Of a DNA stretch of 64,000 nt, positions 51,473 to 60,546 are shown piece by piece (the first letter of the stretch is position 1; each line of letters starts with the position of its first letter). The translations under genes were made by a program, and so were the position numbers. The stretch comes from RUG572 sp964386385 (GTDB lineage Bacteria; Verrucomicrobiota; Kiritimatiellia; RFP12; UBA1067). Where the stretch lies: NCBI GenBank assembly GCA_964386385.1, contig CAYLRN010000002.1, forward strand, positions 62,001 to 126,000. The letters are read 5' to 3'. The notes under the pieces were generated by a model, which was not told where the DNA came from, searched no databases, and worked only from the letters and a program-made list of their open reading frames with translations.

Positions 51473-52684
51473 TTACTTGACAATCGTCGAAACCGTTCCA
51501 GCGCCGACCGTGCGGCCGCCTTCGCGGATGGCGAAGCGCATCTTCTCTTCAAGAGCCACGGGGGCGATGAGCTTGACGTTGATGCTCACGTTGTCGCCCG
51601 GCATGACCATCTCGACGCCTTCCGGCAGACCGATGTCGCCCGTGACGTCCGTCGTGCGGATGTAGAACTGCGGACGATAGCCCTTGCGGAACTGCGTGTG
51701 GCGGCCGCCCTCTTCCTTCGTGAGGACGTAGACCTGACCGGTGAACTCGGTGTGGGGCGTGATGGAGCCCGGCTTGGCGAGAACCTGACCGCGCTCGACG
51801 TCCTCCTTCTTCGTGCCGCGGAGCAGGGCGCCGATGTTGTCGCCGGCCTGGCCCTGGTCGAGGAGCTTGCGGAACATTTCAACGCCGGTGACGGCCGTCT
51901 TCGCCGTCGGACGGATACCGACGAGCTCGACGTCCTCGCCGACCTTGATGACGCCGCGCTCGACGCGGCCGGTGACGACCGTGCCGCGGCCTTCGATCGA
52001 GAAGATGTCTTCGATCGGCATCAGGAACGGCTTGTCGAGCTCGCGCTCCGGCTCGGGGATGTAGGTGTCAAGGGCGTCCATCAACTCCGTGATGCAGTTG
52101 CACGCCGCGTCGTCGGCGGCCGTGGCCTGCGTGGCGGGATATGCCGCGCCGCGGATCACGGGGGCGTTGTCGCCATCGTAGTCGTACTTGCTGAGGAGTT
52201 CGCGGACTTCCATCTCGACGAGGTCGAGCATTTCGGAGTCGTCGACGAGGTCGCACTTGTTGAGGAAGACGACAATCTTCGGCACGCCGACCTGGCGGGC
52301 GAGAAGGACGTGCTCGCGCGTCTGCGGCATCGGGCCGTCGACGGCGGAGACGACGAGGATGGCTCCGTCCATCTGGGCGGCGCCGGTGATCATGTTCTTC
52401 ACGTAGTCAGCATGGCCGGGGCAGTCGACGTGCGCGTAGTGGCGGTTCGCCGTGGCGTATTCGACGTGCGAGGAGGCAATCGTCAGAATCTTCGTGGCGT
52501 CGCGACGACCGGCGGACTCGGAGGCCTTCGCCACCTGGTCGTACTTGATCTCGTTGCAGAGGCCCTTGAGAGCCTGGACGTGCGTAATCGCGGCCGTGAG
52601 CGTGGTCTTGCCGTGGTCGACGTGGCCGATCGTGCCAACGTTCACGTGCGGCTTGCCGCCGCGGTCGAATGTTTCCTTAGCCAT
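51473..52684 (-). CDS. tuf: Elongation factor Tu
   Basis: EF-Tu delivers aminoacyl-tRNA to the ribosome. The 403-residue protein starts MAKETFDRGGKPHVNVGTI and has the G1 motif GHVDHGKT, G3 DCPGHADYVKNMITGAAQMD, G4 NKCD and the domain 2/3 signatures RGTVVTGRVERGVI and GGRHTQFRKGYRPQFYIRTT. It follows tRNA-Thr and precedes rpmG. Only this tuf copy is visible in the window. Confidence 0.98.
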   Translation of the reverse strand: MAKETFDRGGKPHVNVGTIGHVDHGKTTLTAAITHVQALKGLCNEIKYDQVAKASESAGRRDATKILTIASSHVEYATANRHYAHVDCPGHADYVKNMITGAAQMDGAILVVSAVDGPMPQTREHVLLARQVGVPKIVVFLNKCDLVDDSEMLDLVEMEVRELLSKYDYDGDNAPVIRGAAYPATQATAADDAACNCITELMDALDTYIPEPERELDKPFLMPIEDIFSIEGRGTVVTGRVERGVIKVGEDVELVGIRPTAKTAVTGVEMFRKLLDQGQAGDNIGALLRGTKKEDVERGQVLAKPGSITPHTEFTGQVYVLTKEEGGRHTQFRKGYRPQFYIRTTDVTGDIGLPEGVEMVMPGDNVSINVKLIAPVALEEKMRFAIREGGRTVGAGTVSTIVK

Positions 52685-52723
52685 TTTTGACTCCTGTGAG
52701 TTGTGAATTCTCGTTCGCCCAGA

Positions 52724-52799
<76 letters not shown>

Positions 52800-52820
52800 C
52801 TGTCTTGAGCAAGCCTGTAC

Positions 52821-52849
52821 AGTATACCGAAGATGGCGACGATATGCAA
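52821..52849 (-). promoter_or_regulatory. Promoter of the tRNA-Thr/tuf/ribosomal protein cluster
   Basis: On the minus strand TTGCAT (52849-52844), a 17-nt spacer and TATACT (52826-52821) lie 21 nt before the tRNA-Thr 5' end. It probably reads through tuf, rpmG, tRNA-Trp, secE, nusG and the L11-L1-L10-L7/L12 genes to the terminator at 48042-48072. Confidence 0.75.
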
Positions 52850-52868
52850 GGGGGTATGAGGGAAAAAA

Positions 52869-53654
52869 TCAGCCGCCGATTTCGGCCTTCAGCGCTTCGC
52901 CGGCGCGCCAGGCGTAGTAGTCCCTCAGCTCAAGCTGCGATGCGGCGGCCTCGTCGCAGAAGAACCAGCAGTCGGGGTGCATCTGGAGGGCGCTGGCCGT
53001 GCAGAACTGGGAGACGCCGCCTTCGACGGCGCCCTTGACGGCGGCGGCCTTTCCGGCGCCGAAGGCGAGGAGGACGACGCGGCGGGCCTCCATGATGGAG
53101 CCGACGCCCATGGAGAGGGCCTGGCGCGGGACGTCCTCGGACTTCTCGAAGAAGCGGGCGTTGTCGGCGATCGTCTGCGGGGTGAGGGAGACGAGGCGCG
53201 TGCGGCTTGCGAGGGAACTGCCGGGTTCGTTGAAGGCGATGTGGCCGTCGGAGCCGATGCCGAGGACCTGGAGGTCGATTCCGCCGGCGGCGGCAATCGC
53301 GGCCTCGTAGTCCGCGACTTCCCGGCGCCAGTCGGCGGCGAGGCCGTCCAGGACGTGGGTGTTCGCCTTGTCGACGTCCACGTGGTCGAAGAGGTTGACG
53401 TCCATGAAGTGGCGGTAGCTCTGCTCGTGCGTGGGCGCGAGGCCGTAGTACTCGTCAAGATTCCAGCTCTTCACCGACTTGAACGAGACCTTCCCGGCGG
53501 CGACGTCGGCGATCAGCGCCTTGTACATTTCGACGGGGGTGGACCCCGTGGCCAGTCCAAGCACCGCGTCGGACTTCTTCGCCAGAAGCGCAGCCACGAG
53601 GTCCGCCGCCTTGCGGCTTGCCTCTTCCTTCGTCCTGCAGATCACAATTTCCAT
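52869..53654 (-). CDS. nagB: Glucosamine-6-phosphate deaminase
   Basis: NagB converts glucosamine-6-phosphate to fructose-6-phosphate and ammonia, in amino sugar catabolism or recycling. The 261-residue protein shows LGLATGSTPVEMYKAL, the conserved WNLDEYYGL, LGIGSDGHIAFNEPGSS, the SMGVGSIMEARRVVLLAFG segment and PDCWFFCDEAAAS. The start at 53654 follows AAAGGACATG. It is 43 nt after aroE and does not sit with other nag genes. Confidence 0.95.
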   Translation of the reverse strand: MEIVICRTKEEASRKAADLVAALLAKKSDAVLGLATGSTPVEMYKALIADVAAGKVSFKSVKSWNLDEYYGLAPTHEQSYRHFMDVNLFDHVDVDKANTHVLDGLAADWRREVADYEAAIAAAGGIDLQVLGIGSDGHIAFNEPGSSLASRTRLVSLTPQTIADNARFFEKSEDVPRQALSMGVGSIMEARRVVLLAFGAGKAAAVKGAVEGGVSQFCTASALQMHPDCWFFCDEAAASQLELRDYYAWRAGEALKAEIGG

Positions 53655-53697
53655 TTCATGTCCTTTCGAATTGCAGCCGGGCCATGAGGCCGGCAAA

Positions 53698-54582
53698 TCA
53701 CCTGTCCGCCGCGTCTTCGCGGACGGCCCGCAGCATGGCCTTTCTGTCGGCCGCAAGGCCGGTCCAGATCTCGAACGACTTCGCGCCCTGTCCGACGAGG
53801 AACTCAAGTCCGTCGGACGCCCTGGCGCCGGCGGCCTTCGCCGCTGCGGCGGTCGGCGGGAACCTGACCGTCGGAACGATGTCCAGCACGAACTGCCCCT
53901 TGTGGAAGGCGGACGGCGGAAGCGCGCTCCGGTCGCCCTCGTGGAGGCCCACCGGCGTCGCGTTGACGACGATTTCCGCCTTTTCCGCCGCGACGCCCCA
54001 TGCGTTCCTCGAATCCACGCTGTCTATCCCCTCCGGGCAGACGACCGGACGGACCGCGGAGACGCGCGTGGCGGTGCCGAGCGCCGTGAGGCGTTCAACA
54101 AGCGCATTCAGCCTGTCGGGGTCCAGATCGGCCACCACCAGCTCCGCCGCCCCTTCGTGGCAGCAGGCTGCGGCGAGGGCGCTTCCGGCGCCGCCGCAGC
54201 CGACGATGAACACGCGCCGGCCTGCGAGGGCGCAGCCCTGCGCGGCGAGACCGGAGACGAATCCGATGACGTCCGTGTTGAAGCCGCTCATCGTCCCGTC
54301 CTTCTCGAAGCGGATCGTGTTGCACGAGCCGTAGCGGGCGACGCTTTCGTCCACGTGGTCGAGAAGCGGGACGACCGCGAACTTGTGCGGCACGGTGACG
54401 TTGAGGCCGGCGTATCCCTCGTCGCGTTTCGCGCGGACGAACGACGCGACGTCCTCCGGCGCGACGTCGAACTTCTCGTACGTCGCGTCAAGCCCGATCG
54501 CGGCGAAATTCGCCGTGTGCATCTTCGGGGAGAGCGAGTGGGCGACCGGATGGCCGATTACGGCGAACTTCATTGCGGACAT
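53698..54582 (-). CDS. aroE: Shikimate dehydrogenase
   Basis: AroE reduces 3-dehydroshikimate with NADPH in aromatic amino acid synthesis. The 294-residue protein has the substrate site GHPVAHSLSPKMHTANF, catalytic Lys in NVTVPHKFAV, SGFNTDVIGF, and the Rossmann glycine loop VGCGGAGSALAAACC. The start at 54582 is chosen for the AGGAG located upstream; the ATG at 54573 is an alternative three codons inside. Confidence 0.95.
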   Translation of the reverse strand: MSAMKFAVIGHPVAHSLSPKMHTANFAAIGLDATYEKFDVAPEDVASFVRAKRDEGYAGLNVTVPHKFAVVPLLDHVDESVARYGSCNTIRFEKDGTMSGFNTDVIGFVSGLAAQGCALAGRRVFIVGCGGAGSALAAACCHEGAAELVVADLDPDRLNALVERLTALGTATRVSAVRPVVCPEGIDSVDSRNAWGVAAEKAEIVVNATPVGLHEGDRSALPPSAFHKGQFVLDIVPTVRFPPTAAAAKAAGARASDGLEFLVGQGAKSFEIWTGLAADRKAMLRAVREDAADR

Positions 54583-54596
54583 GGCGTTGCTCCTGC

Positions 54597-54851
54597 TCAC
54601 TTGCGCGCGGCGCGGCGGCACGTCACCTCGATCACGTTCACCTGGTTCTCAAGCTGGAGGACGACCTGGGCGATCGCCTTGTCGTCGGCCAGGACGTCTA
54701 TCTTCATGCGCGAAACGGTGCCGTCCTCGGTCGGCCCCACGCTGAGGGTCTGGATGTTGTAGCCGCGGCCGGAGATGAGGCCGACGATTCTCGCCAGCAC
54801 GCCGGGGCGGTTTTCGACGAAGCAGTTGAGTCTGTGAAGTTCTTCTTTCAT
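54597..54851 (-). CDS. Small ACT-domain protein (acetolactate synthase regulatory subunit-like)
   Basis: The 84-residue protein is a single ACT domain with CFVENRPGVLARIVGLISGR and GYNIQTLSVGPTEDGTVSRM, the N-terminal signature of IlvH/IlvN. It lacks the C-terminal half of a full 160-residue IlvH, so it resembles IlvM-size subunits. ACT domains bind branched-chain amino acids for feedback control of acetolactate synthase. No ilvB/ilvC genes are in the window; it sits between aroE and argS, so its partner must be encoded elsewhere. Confidence 0.85.
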   Translation of the reverse strand: MKEELHRLNCFVENRPGVLARIVGLISGRGYNIQTLSVGPTEDGTVSRMKIDVLADDKAIAQVVLQLENQVNVIEVTCRRAARK

Positions 54852-54881
54852 GGTGTCGTCCGATTATACCACAGTTGCGGG

Positions 54882-56606
54882 TCAGATGCGCTTCGGCGTC
54901 TCGATGCCGAGAAGGTCAAGCCCCCGCGAGAGCACCCTGCCGAAGAGCGCGCAGAGCGCCAGACGCGCGGCGCGGACGTCCGGCTCGGACTTCAGAATCG
55001 GCGAGCGCTGGTAGAAGGAGCTGTAGATCTGGGCGGTCTGGAAGAGATAGTCGGCGAGGACGCTCGGCTTGTACGCCTCGGCGGCGCGGAGGACGGTCGG
55101 GCCGAACTGGAGGAGCTGGAGCGCGAGCTGGCGTTCGACGGGGGTGGCCGCCGAACAGTTCGCCCCCGCGCCGTCCGCCGACGCGCCCGCCTTGTCGAGA
55201 AGGGAGCAGACGCGCGCGTAGGCGTACTGGAGATAGGGGCCCGAATTCCCCTCGAGGGCGAGGGCCTTGTCCCAGTCGAAGTCGATCGGCGTGAGGGGGT
55301 CGTGGCTGAGGTCGGCGTACTTCACGGCGCCGAATCCGATCTGCTCGGCGAGGCGTTCGGCGGCCTCCGCGGAAAGCGGGTCGTCGCCCTCCTTGGCGGG
55401 GCGCGCGTCGACGATGGCGCGGGCGCGGCGCGTCGCCTCCGAGAGAAGTTCGTCCAGCTTGATGAGGTTGCCCTCGCGGGTGGAGATGGCGCGGCCGGCG
55501 AACGACATGAGGCCGAACGGCACGTGGACGAGCTTCGTCGCGTAGCCGAGAATGCCGCAGATGCGGAAGAACTGGCTGAAGTGGAGCTGCTGGCGAGCGT
55601 CCGTGACGTAGATTATCCGTTCCGGGTCGTAGTCGTGAACGCGCGACTCGACGCAGGCGAGGTCGGACGTCGTGTAGTTGAATCCGCCGTCTGACTTGCG
55701 GACGATCGCGACGCCGAGACCGTCGGACTCCAGGTTCACGACGAGCGCGCCTTCGCTCTCCACGGCGAGGCCGGACTTCACAAGGCGATCCACCACGGCG
55801 GCCATCATGGAGTTGTAGTACGATTCGCCGCGCCAGGTGTCGAACTTCACGCCGAGCTTGCCGTACATGCGGGTGAACTCGCCGATGGAGATCTCGATGA
55901 AGCGCCTCCAGAGCGCGACGTTGTCCGCGTCGCCTTTCTGCAGGCGGACGAGCTCTTCGCGGCACGACTGCTTCCAGTCCTCGTCCTCCTTCGCCTTCGC
56001 GGCGGAGAGGACGTAGCACTTCTCGAGATTCGCGATGGTGAGGTCGTCGCGCTCCTCCTGCGTCAGGCATTCGCGATAGCCCTTGATGAGGATGCCGAAC
56101 TGGGTGCCCCAGTCGCCGAGATGGTTGTCCGCCACGACGTCGTACCCAAGCGCGCGGTAGAGGCGGTCGAGCGCGTTGCCGATGACGGTGGAGCGGATAT
56201 GGCCGATGTGCATCTGCTTGGCCGCGTTAGGCGAGGAGTAGTCGATGACGACCTTCTTGCCGGCTCCGGTCTGCGGAATCCCCAGGACGGGGTCTGCGCC
56301 GAGCGCCGCCAGGCGTTCCGACAGCCAGGCGGACGAAACGGACACGTTGATGAACCCCGGTCCCGCGAGCTCGACCTTCTCTATGAAGCCGGGGCGCGTC
56401 TCCTGAAGCTTCGCGAACACCGCCTCGGCGATCTTGCGCGGCGGCATGTGCAGGACCTTCGCGCCGGCGAGGGCGTCGTTGCACTGGAAGTCGCCGAACT
56501 TGGCGTCGGTGGCGGGCAGAGCCCTCACCTTCGAGAAGTCGTTGCCCGGAAAGGCCGCGTCGAAACCCGACTTCAGCCACTCTTCAATCATGCCTGACTG
56601 GCTCAT
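54882..56606 (-). CDS. argS: Arginyl-tRNA synthetase
   Basis: The 574-residue class I synthetase has an N-terminal Add-1 domain (GDFQCNDAL), the HIGH motif in SSPNAAKQMHIGHIRSTVIG, the KMSKS-equivalent AISTREGNLIKLDELL and the C-terminal DALR anticodon-binding domain (LEGNSGPYLQYAYARV). The start at 56606 is placed 8 nt after GGAG; two other in-frame ATGs are near. It is 30 nt upstream of the ACT gene on the same strand. Confidence 0.97.
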   Translation of the reverse strand: MSQSGMIEEWLKSGFDAAFPGNDFSKVRALPATDAKFGDFQCNDALAGAKVLHMPPRKIAEAVFAKLQETRPGFIEKVELAGPGFINVSVSSAWLSERLAALGADPVLGIPQTGAGKKVVIDYSSPNAAKQMHIGHIRSTVIGNALDRLYRALGYDVVADNHLGDWGTQFGILIKGYRECLTQEERDDLTIANLEKCYVLSAAKAKEDEDWKQSCREELVRLQKGDADNVALWRRFIEISIGEFTRMYGKLGVKFDTWRGESYYNSMMAAVVDRLVKSGLAVESEGALVVNLESDGLGVAIVRKSDGGFNYTTSDLACVESRVHDYDPERIIYVTDARQQLHFSQFFRICGILGYATKLVHVPFGLMSFAGRAISTREGNLIKLDELLSEATRRARAIVDARPAKEGDDPLSAEAAERLAEQIGFGAVKYADLSHDPLTPIDFDWDKALALEGNSGPYLQYAYARVCSLLDKAGASADGAGANCSAATPVERQLALQLLQFGPTVLRAAEAYKPSVLADYLFQTAQIYSSFYQRSPILKSEPDVRAARLALCALFGRVLSRGLDLLGIETPKRI

Positions 56607-56630
56607 GCAATACACTCCGAATGAAATCGA

Positions 56631-57179
56631 TCAAAGAACGCCGCCGTTCTTGCCGGCGAGCTTCTGAAGTCTCTTCGACATCGACGCCTTCGCGGCGTCG
56701 TCAAGCTTGTCCACGTACAAGACGCCCTTCAGGTGGTCCGTCTCGTGCTGGACGGCGCGGGCGAGGAATCCGCGGACGGTGATGACCTGCATCCGCCCGT
56801 TCTCGTCCACGTACTGGCACGTCACCTTGTCCGCGCGCACCAGCTTCGCGCTCATGTTCGGAAGGCTCAGACAGCCCTCCTTGCCGTCCTGCTCGCCCTC
56901 CGCGGCGATCACGACCGGGTTGAACATCACGAGGGGCATCTTCACGGGCACGTTGAACTCGCGGACTTCGACGTCCTCCTCGCAGTCCGGCGGCACGTCG
57001 ATCACGCAAAGGGACTCAAGGCGTCCGACCTGCTCGGCGGCAAGACCCACGCCGCGCGCCTTGTGCATTGTGTCCACCATGTCCGCCGCCAGGCGCACGA
57101 GCGCGGGCGTGACGGACGGAACGGGGATTGCGCACTCGCGCAGGACGGGACTGCCGTATTTGACAATGTCTAGAAGCAT
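56631..57179 (-). CDS. def: Peptide deformylase
   Basis: Def removes the formyl group from nascent proteins. The 182-residue protein contains the three family motifs GVGLAAEQ, EGCLS (metal Cys) and HETDHLKGVL (metal His pair and catalytic Glu). The start at 57179 is the first one that fits the family length; its ribosome-binding site is weak. It lies between dut and argS in the same direction. Confidence 0.97.
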   Translation of the reverse strand: MLLDIVKYGSPVLRECAIPVPSVTPALVRLAADMVDTMHKARGVGLAAEQVGRLESLCVIDVPPDCEEDVEVREFNVPVKMPLVMFNPVVIAAEGEQDGKEGCLSLPNMSAKLVRADKVTCQYVDENGRMQVITVRGFLARAVQHETDHLKGVLYVDKLDDAAKASMSKRLQKLAGKNGGVL

Positions 57180-57201
57180 GGGAAAATCCAGAGTTGCGGC
57201 G

Positions 57202-57633
57202 TCACATGACGCCTGAGGAACCAAAGCCGCCTTCAGACCGGACAGACCCGTCAAGCGCCTCGGCCTCCTCGACGTCCGCCCGGACGACCGGGGCCACGAC
57301 CATCTGCGCGATGCGCATGCCCTTCTCGACCGTGAACGTCTCCGCGCCAAGGTTGACGAGCAGGACGGCGAGCTCCCCGCGATAGCCGGAATCGACCGTG
57401 CCGGGGGAGTTGAGAACCGTGACCCCGTGCTTGAGGGCAAGGCCGGAGCGCGGGCGGACCTGCGCCTCGAAGCCGTCCGGCAGCTGCATCTTCAGGCCGG
57501 TGCGGACAAGCCGCCTCGTCCCCGGCGCGATCTGGACGTCCTCGACTGAACGCAAGTCCATCCCGGCGTCGCCGGGATGGGCGTAGGACGGCAGCTGCGC
57601 CGCCGGGTCACTCTTCAAGAAGCGCACTGTCAT
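57202..57633 (-). CDS. dut: Deoxyuridine 5'-triphosphate nucleotidohydrolase (dUTPase)
   Basis: Dut hydrolyses dUTP to dUMP to keep uracil out of DNA. The 143-residue trimeric-type enzyme shows HPGDAGMDLRS, RPRSGLALKHGVTVLNSPGT, DSGYRGELAVLLVNLG, KGMRIAQMVVAPV and the C-terminal GGFGSSG arm. Its start overlaps the end of the upstream PpiD-like gene by 26 nt, so translation of the two is probably coupled. Confidence 0.96.
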   Translation of the reverse strand: MTVRFLKSDPAAQLPSYAHPGDAGMDLRSVEDVQIAPGTRRLVRTGLKMQLPDGFEAQVRPRSGLALKHGVTVLNSPGTVDSGYRGELAVLLVNLGAETFTVEKGMRIAQMVVAPVVRADVEEAEALDGSVRSEGGFGSSGVM

Positions 57634-59311
57634 CTTGCAGCGCCTCGACGGACGACATCGGGGTCGTGGTGAAGCCGATGCGCTTGAGATTCCATCCGTT
57701 CCAGTCCTTCGCAAGCGACATGGCGGAGAAGCGGCTGAGCTCGTCGCGCAGCTGCGGACGCACCATCTCGGCCTGGGCGGCGTCGCCGGGCTCGCGGTTC
57801 TCGACATAGACCACAAGCGCGCGCTTCGCGTCCGCCGTCGGGACGAAATCGGAGATCTTGCCCTTCGCCAGCTTCATCGCCGCGGGACCGACGTACGTGG
57901 AGTCGGCGAACGAGCCGCGCTGCATGGACGAGACGGAGAAGACGATGGAGGTGGAGACGTTCGCGCCCGCGAACATCTTCACGTCGAAGGGCTTGCCGGC
58001 GGCGAGCTCGGCGGCCGCCTTGGCACGCGCCTTCTCCACCTCGGCCTTGAACGCCTTCGTGCGGGCGTCGGCAAGCGCGTCCGGCCTGACGATCTCCTTC
58101 GCCTCGGCGAACGACGGGACGCGCGCCTTCTCGACGGGGCCGGCGAGCGAGATCAGGTAGACCGCGTTCGTGCCGGTCACGACGCCGTAGCGGAGGTCTT
58201 CGGACTCGTAGTCGAGCTCCGCGACGGCGGAGACGAGGTCCTTCACCTCCGGCGCGATTTCGGAAGGACGCACCATGAAGCCGCGCACGTGGCGGCCGTC
58301 AAGCGAGAAGCGTCCGGACACGTTGACCTTCGCCTTCTCCTCGGCGGCGATGCGCTCAAGGCGGTCGACCCTCGCGGTGTTCGCGACGGCGGTGGAGTCC
58401 TGCGGATAGACGCGGAACAGGAGGTTCGTGCGGTACGCCTCGACGGAGGCGATTACCTGGAGTTCCTTTTCGAGAATGGACTTGACCTCCTCGAACTTCT
58501 TCGTGACGGCGACGCCGTTCGTGCCGGTCGTCTCGAAGCGGCTGGAAGTGGCGTCGTAGTGGTCGCGAAGCTCGTCGTCGGATATCTTGAACTGCGCGAT
58601 GCGCTTGGGGGCGTCCGCCTGGAACTTCACGTACTTGATCCGGACGCAGTCTGGAAGCGCGATGGAGTTGGTGTTCTCCTTGTAATACGCCTCGACGGCC
58701 TTGTCGTCGACCTTCACCTTGTCGGAGTTCGTGTCCTTGAACGTGGCGACGCGGACGGTGAACTTGTCCGTGATGTCGTCGACGGCGCCGTCAAGCTCCA
58801 TGGGCGAGACCCACGCGCCGGACTCCAGCACGACCTGCGAAATCTTGCGGAGCGTCAGCTGGCGCTTGAGGTACGCCTCGAACATCTCCGGGGTCATGCC
58901 GTTCTCGCGCAGAAGCGACTTGTAGAGCGGGAAGGAGAAGACGCCGCCCTCGCCGGCGAACGACCTGTCGCGGCGGATGGCGGAGCGCACGTCGTCGTCC
59001 GTCGCCCCCATATGCGCGTCCTTCGCCACCGACAGCGCGGCGCACGCCTCCCACGCACGGCGGTTGATCTCCGCGTTCGAGCTCTTGCCGTCGCGGCTGC
59101 GGCCGAAGCCGCGCGCGTCGCCGGCAAGCTCGTCGAACTGGCGGGCGGAGACGTCCGCGCCGCCAAGGACGCCGGCCTTGCCGCCCCCCCTGCCGTCCTC
59201 GTCGCCACCGACGAAAAGGAAATCCAGGGCGAAGAACGCCGAGATCGCGACCGCGAACACGCCCCAGACCCACTTGTTCTTGATGAGGCGGTTGAACTTC
59301 TGAATGACCAC
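57608..59311 (-). CDS. PpiD/SurA-like membrane-anchored periplasmic chaperone
   Basis: The 567-residue protein has a cytoplasmic N-terminus, one membrane helix (about residues 14-33, VWGVFAVAISAFFALDFLF) and a long periplasmic part. Residues about 55-190 form a SurA_N-type chaperone domain (INRRAWEACAALSVAKDAHM, TPEMFEAYLKRQLTLRKISQ). The layout matches PpiD, but I cannot see a clear parvulin domain, so isomerase activity is doubtful. It likely helps fold proteins emerging from the Sec translocon, useful in a cell that exports large repeat proteins. Confidence 0.82.
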   Translation of the reverse strand: MVIQKFNRLIKNKWVWGVFAVAISAFFALDFLFVGGDEDGRGGGKAGVLGGADVSARQFDELAGDARGFGRSRDGKSSNAEINRRAWEACAALSVAKDAHMGATDDDVRSAIRRDRSFAGEGGVFSFPLYKSLLRENGMTPEMFEAYLKRQLTLRKISQVVLESGAWVSPMELDGAVDDITDKFTVRVATFKDTNSDKVKVDDKAVEAYYKENTNSIALPDCVRIKYVKFQADAPKRIAQFKISDDELRDHYDATSSRFETTGTNGVAVTKKFEEVKSILEKELQVIASVEAYRTNLLFRVYPQDSTAVANTARVDRLERIAAEEKAKVNVSGRFSLDGRHVRGFMVRPSEIAPEVKDLVSAVAELDYESEDLRYGVVTGTNAVYLISLAGPVEKARVPSFAEAKEIVRPDALADARTKAFKAEVEKARAKAAAELAAGKPFDVKMFAGANVSTSIVFSVSSMQRGSFADSTYVGPAAMKLAKGKISDFVPTADAKRALVVYVENREPGDAAQAEMVRPQLRDELSRFSAMSLAKDWNGWNLKRIGFTTTPMSSVEALQDDSALLEE

Positions 59312-59366
59312 TTTGTTTTATCCTGTTCTTGTATGCTGTGAAAATCGTCGGCGGAAGGAAGCGGAA

Positions 59367-60449
59367 TCAGGCCTCGTCGTCCTCGGACTTCTCCTCGCCG
59401 GCGGACTCTTCCTTTTCCTTCTCGCCCTCGCCGCCCGTCTCCTCCGTCTCCTCGGAATCGTCCTTGGCGGCCTTCTCCTTCTTCGCGTCCTCATCCGGAA
59501 TCTCGGCGGCGACGACGAGTTCCCCGGTGTTGACCATCGAGCGACCCTCGGCGAACGCGCACCTGTTCCTCATCACGCCGGCCTGGTCGAACGTCATCGT
59601 CGCGACGGACACGCGGCCGCCGACTTCGGCCTTGCGGCGGAAGATCTTCACGACGTACTGCGGGGAGAGCCCGAACTCAAGAGTGCGCGGGACCTCCTTG
59701 ACGGCGCCCGTCTCGAAGTCCCTCTCCGTGCCGACGCCCTGGTCGAGCGTGACCTTGCAGTTGCCGATTTCGCCGAGAAGCGAGGTGAACAGGTCGTCGC
59801 CCGTCGTGCGGATGCGGATCTGGTCGGCGGCGCGCATCTTGGCGATTTTGTAGTGGCGGCCCTGAACGGCGAGCGTGCCGGTGACGCAGCGGACGACCGC
59901 CTCGTCGCCGTCGGCCAGCTTCGCGTACGTGAACCGGCTCTCGCCGGAAAGGTTCGTCGCCTGGAAGAACGGGGCCACGACGGACACCGCGCCGTCCGGC
60001 ATCGCAAGCGGAAGGCGGACGTCCACGACGCCGGCGCGAAGGACGACCGTGCGCACCTGGCTTGAAAGTCCCTCGAGTTCGCGCGTGGCGAACTCGGCGG
60101 CGTCCGTCACGACGATGGAGGAGTTCTCGCCGAGCTCGAACACGGCGCTGGGGGACGTCCCCGAAACGCGCACCTCCGTCCCAAGCGGATACATGCGCCC
60201 GACTTCGGCCGCGACCCATTTCTCCGCGCGCGGCAGAAGCAGCGACACAGAACCATCCGCCCGCGCGCAGCGCATGAGCGTGGTGAAAAGCCGCCCCTGC
60301 TTCCTGGGCTGCGCGACGGCAGCCGCCTCCTCTGCCGAAGCCTGTTCGCCGGCCGCTTCGTCATCCTGCGCAAGGACGGCGTTGGCAAACGCAAAAACCG
60401 AGGCCGCGGCGACAACCGCCGCCGCCTTTCCTGCAAATGTCCGCTTCAT
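59367..60449 (-). CDS. Exported FecR-like protein with acidic tail
   Basis: The start at 60449 follows AAAGGG and gives a signal peptide (MKRTFAGKAAAVVAAASVFA, cleavage near VLAQ) and a 360-residue protein. The middle (YPLGTEVRVSGTSPSAVFEL, NSSIVVTDAAEFATRELE) resembles FecR-type beta-helical domains that respond to surface charge or ligands, but the match is loose. The last 45 residues are almost entirely Asp, Glu, Lys and Ser, probably disordered. It is 55 nt upstream of the PpiD-like gene and may be a periplasmic structural or sensing protein. Confidence 0.65.
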   Translation of the reverse strand: MKRTFAGKAAAVVAAASVFAFANAVLAQDDEAAGEQASAEEAAAVAQPRKQGRLFTTLMRCARADGSVSLLLPRAEKWVAAEVGRMYPLGTEVRVSGTSPSAVFELGENSSIVVTDAAEFATRELEGLSSQVRTVVLRAGVVDVRLPLAMPDGAVSVVAPFFQATNLSGESRFTYAKLADGDEAVVRCVTGTLAVQGRHYKIAKMRAADQIRIRTTGDDLFTSLLGEIGNCKVTLDQGVGTERDFETGAVKEVPRTLEFGLSPQYVVKIFRRKAEVGGRVSVATMTFDQAGVMRNRCAFAEGRSMVNTGELVVAAEIPDEDAKKEKAAKDDSEETEETGGEGEKEKEESAGEEKSEDDEA

Positions 60450-60546
60450 GTGTGGCCCTTTCATATTCTTGTCCGTTGCGGTATTTTACAATTTCCGACT
60501 CGGAAACGCAACTGGGATTGTGAGGTTGGGGAAAAAATCCGAAAAG

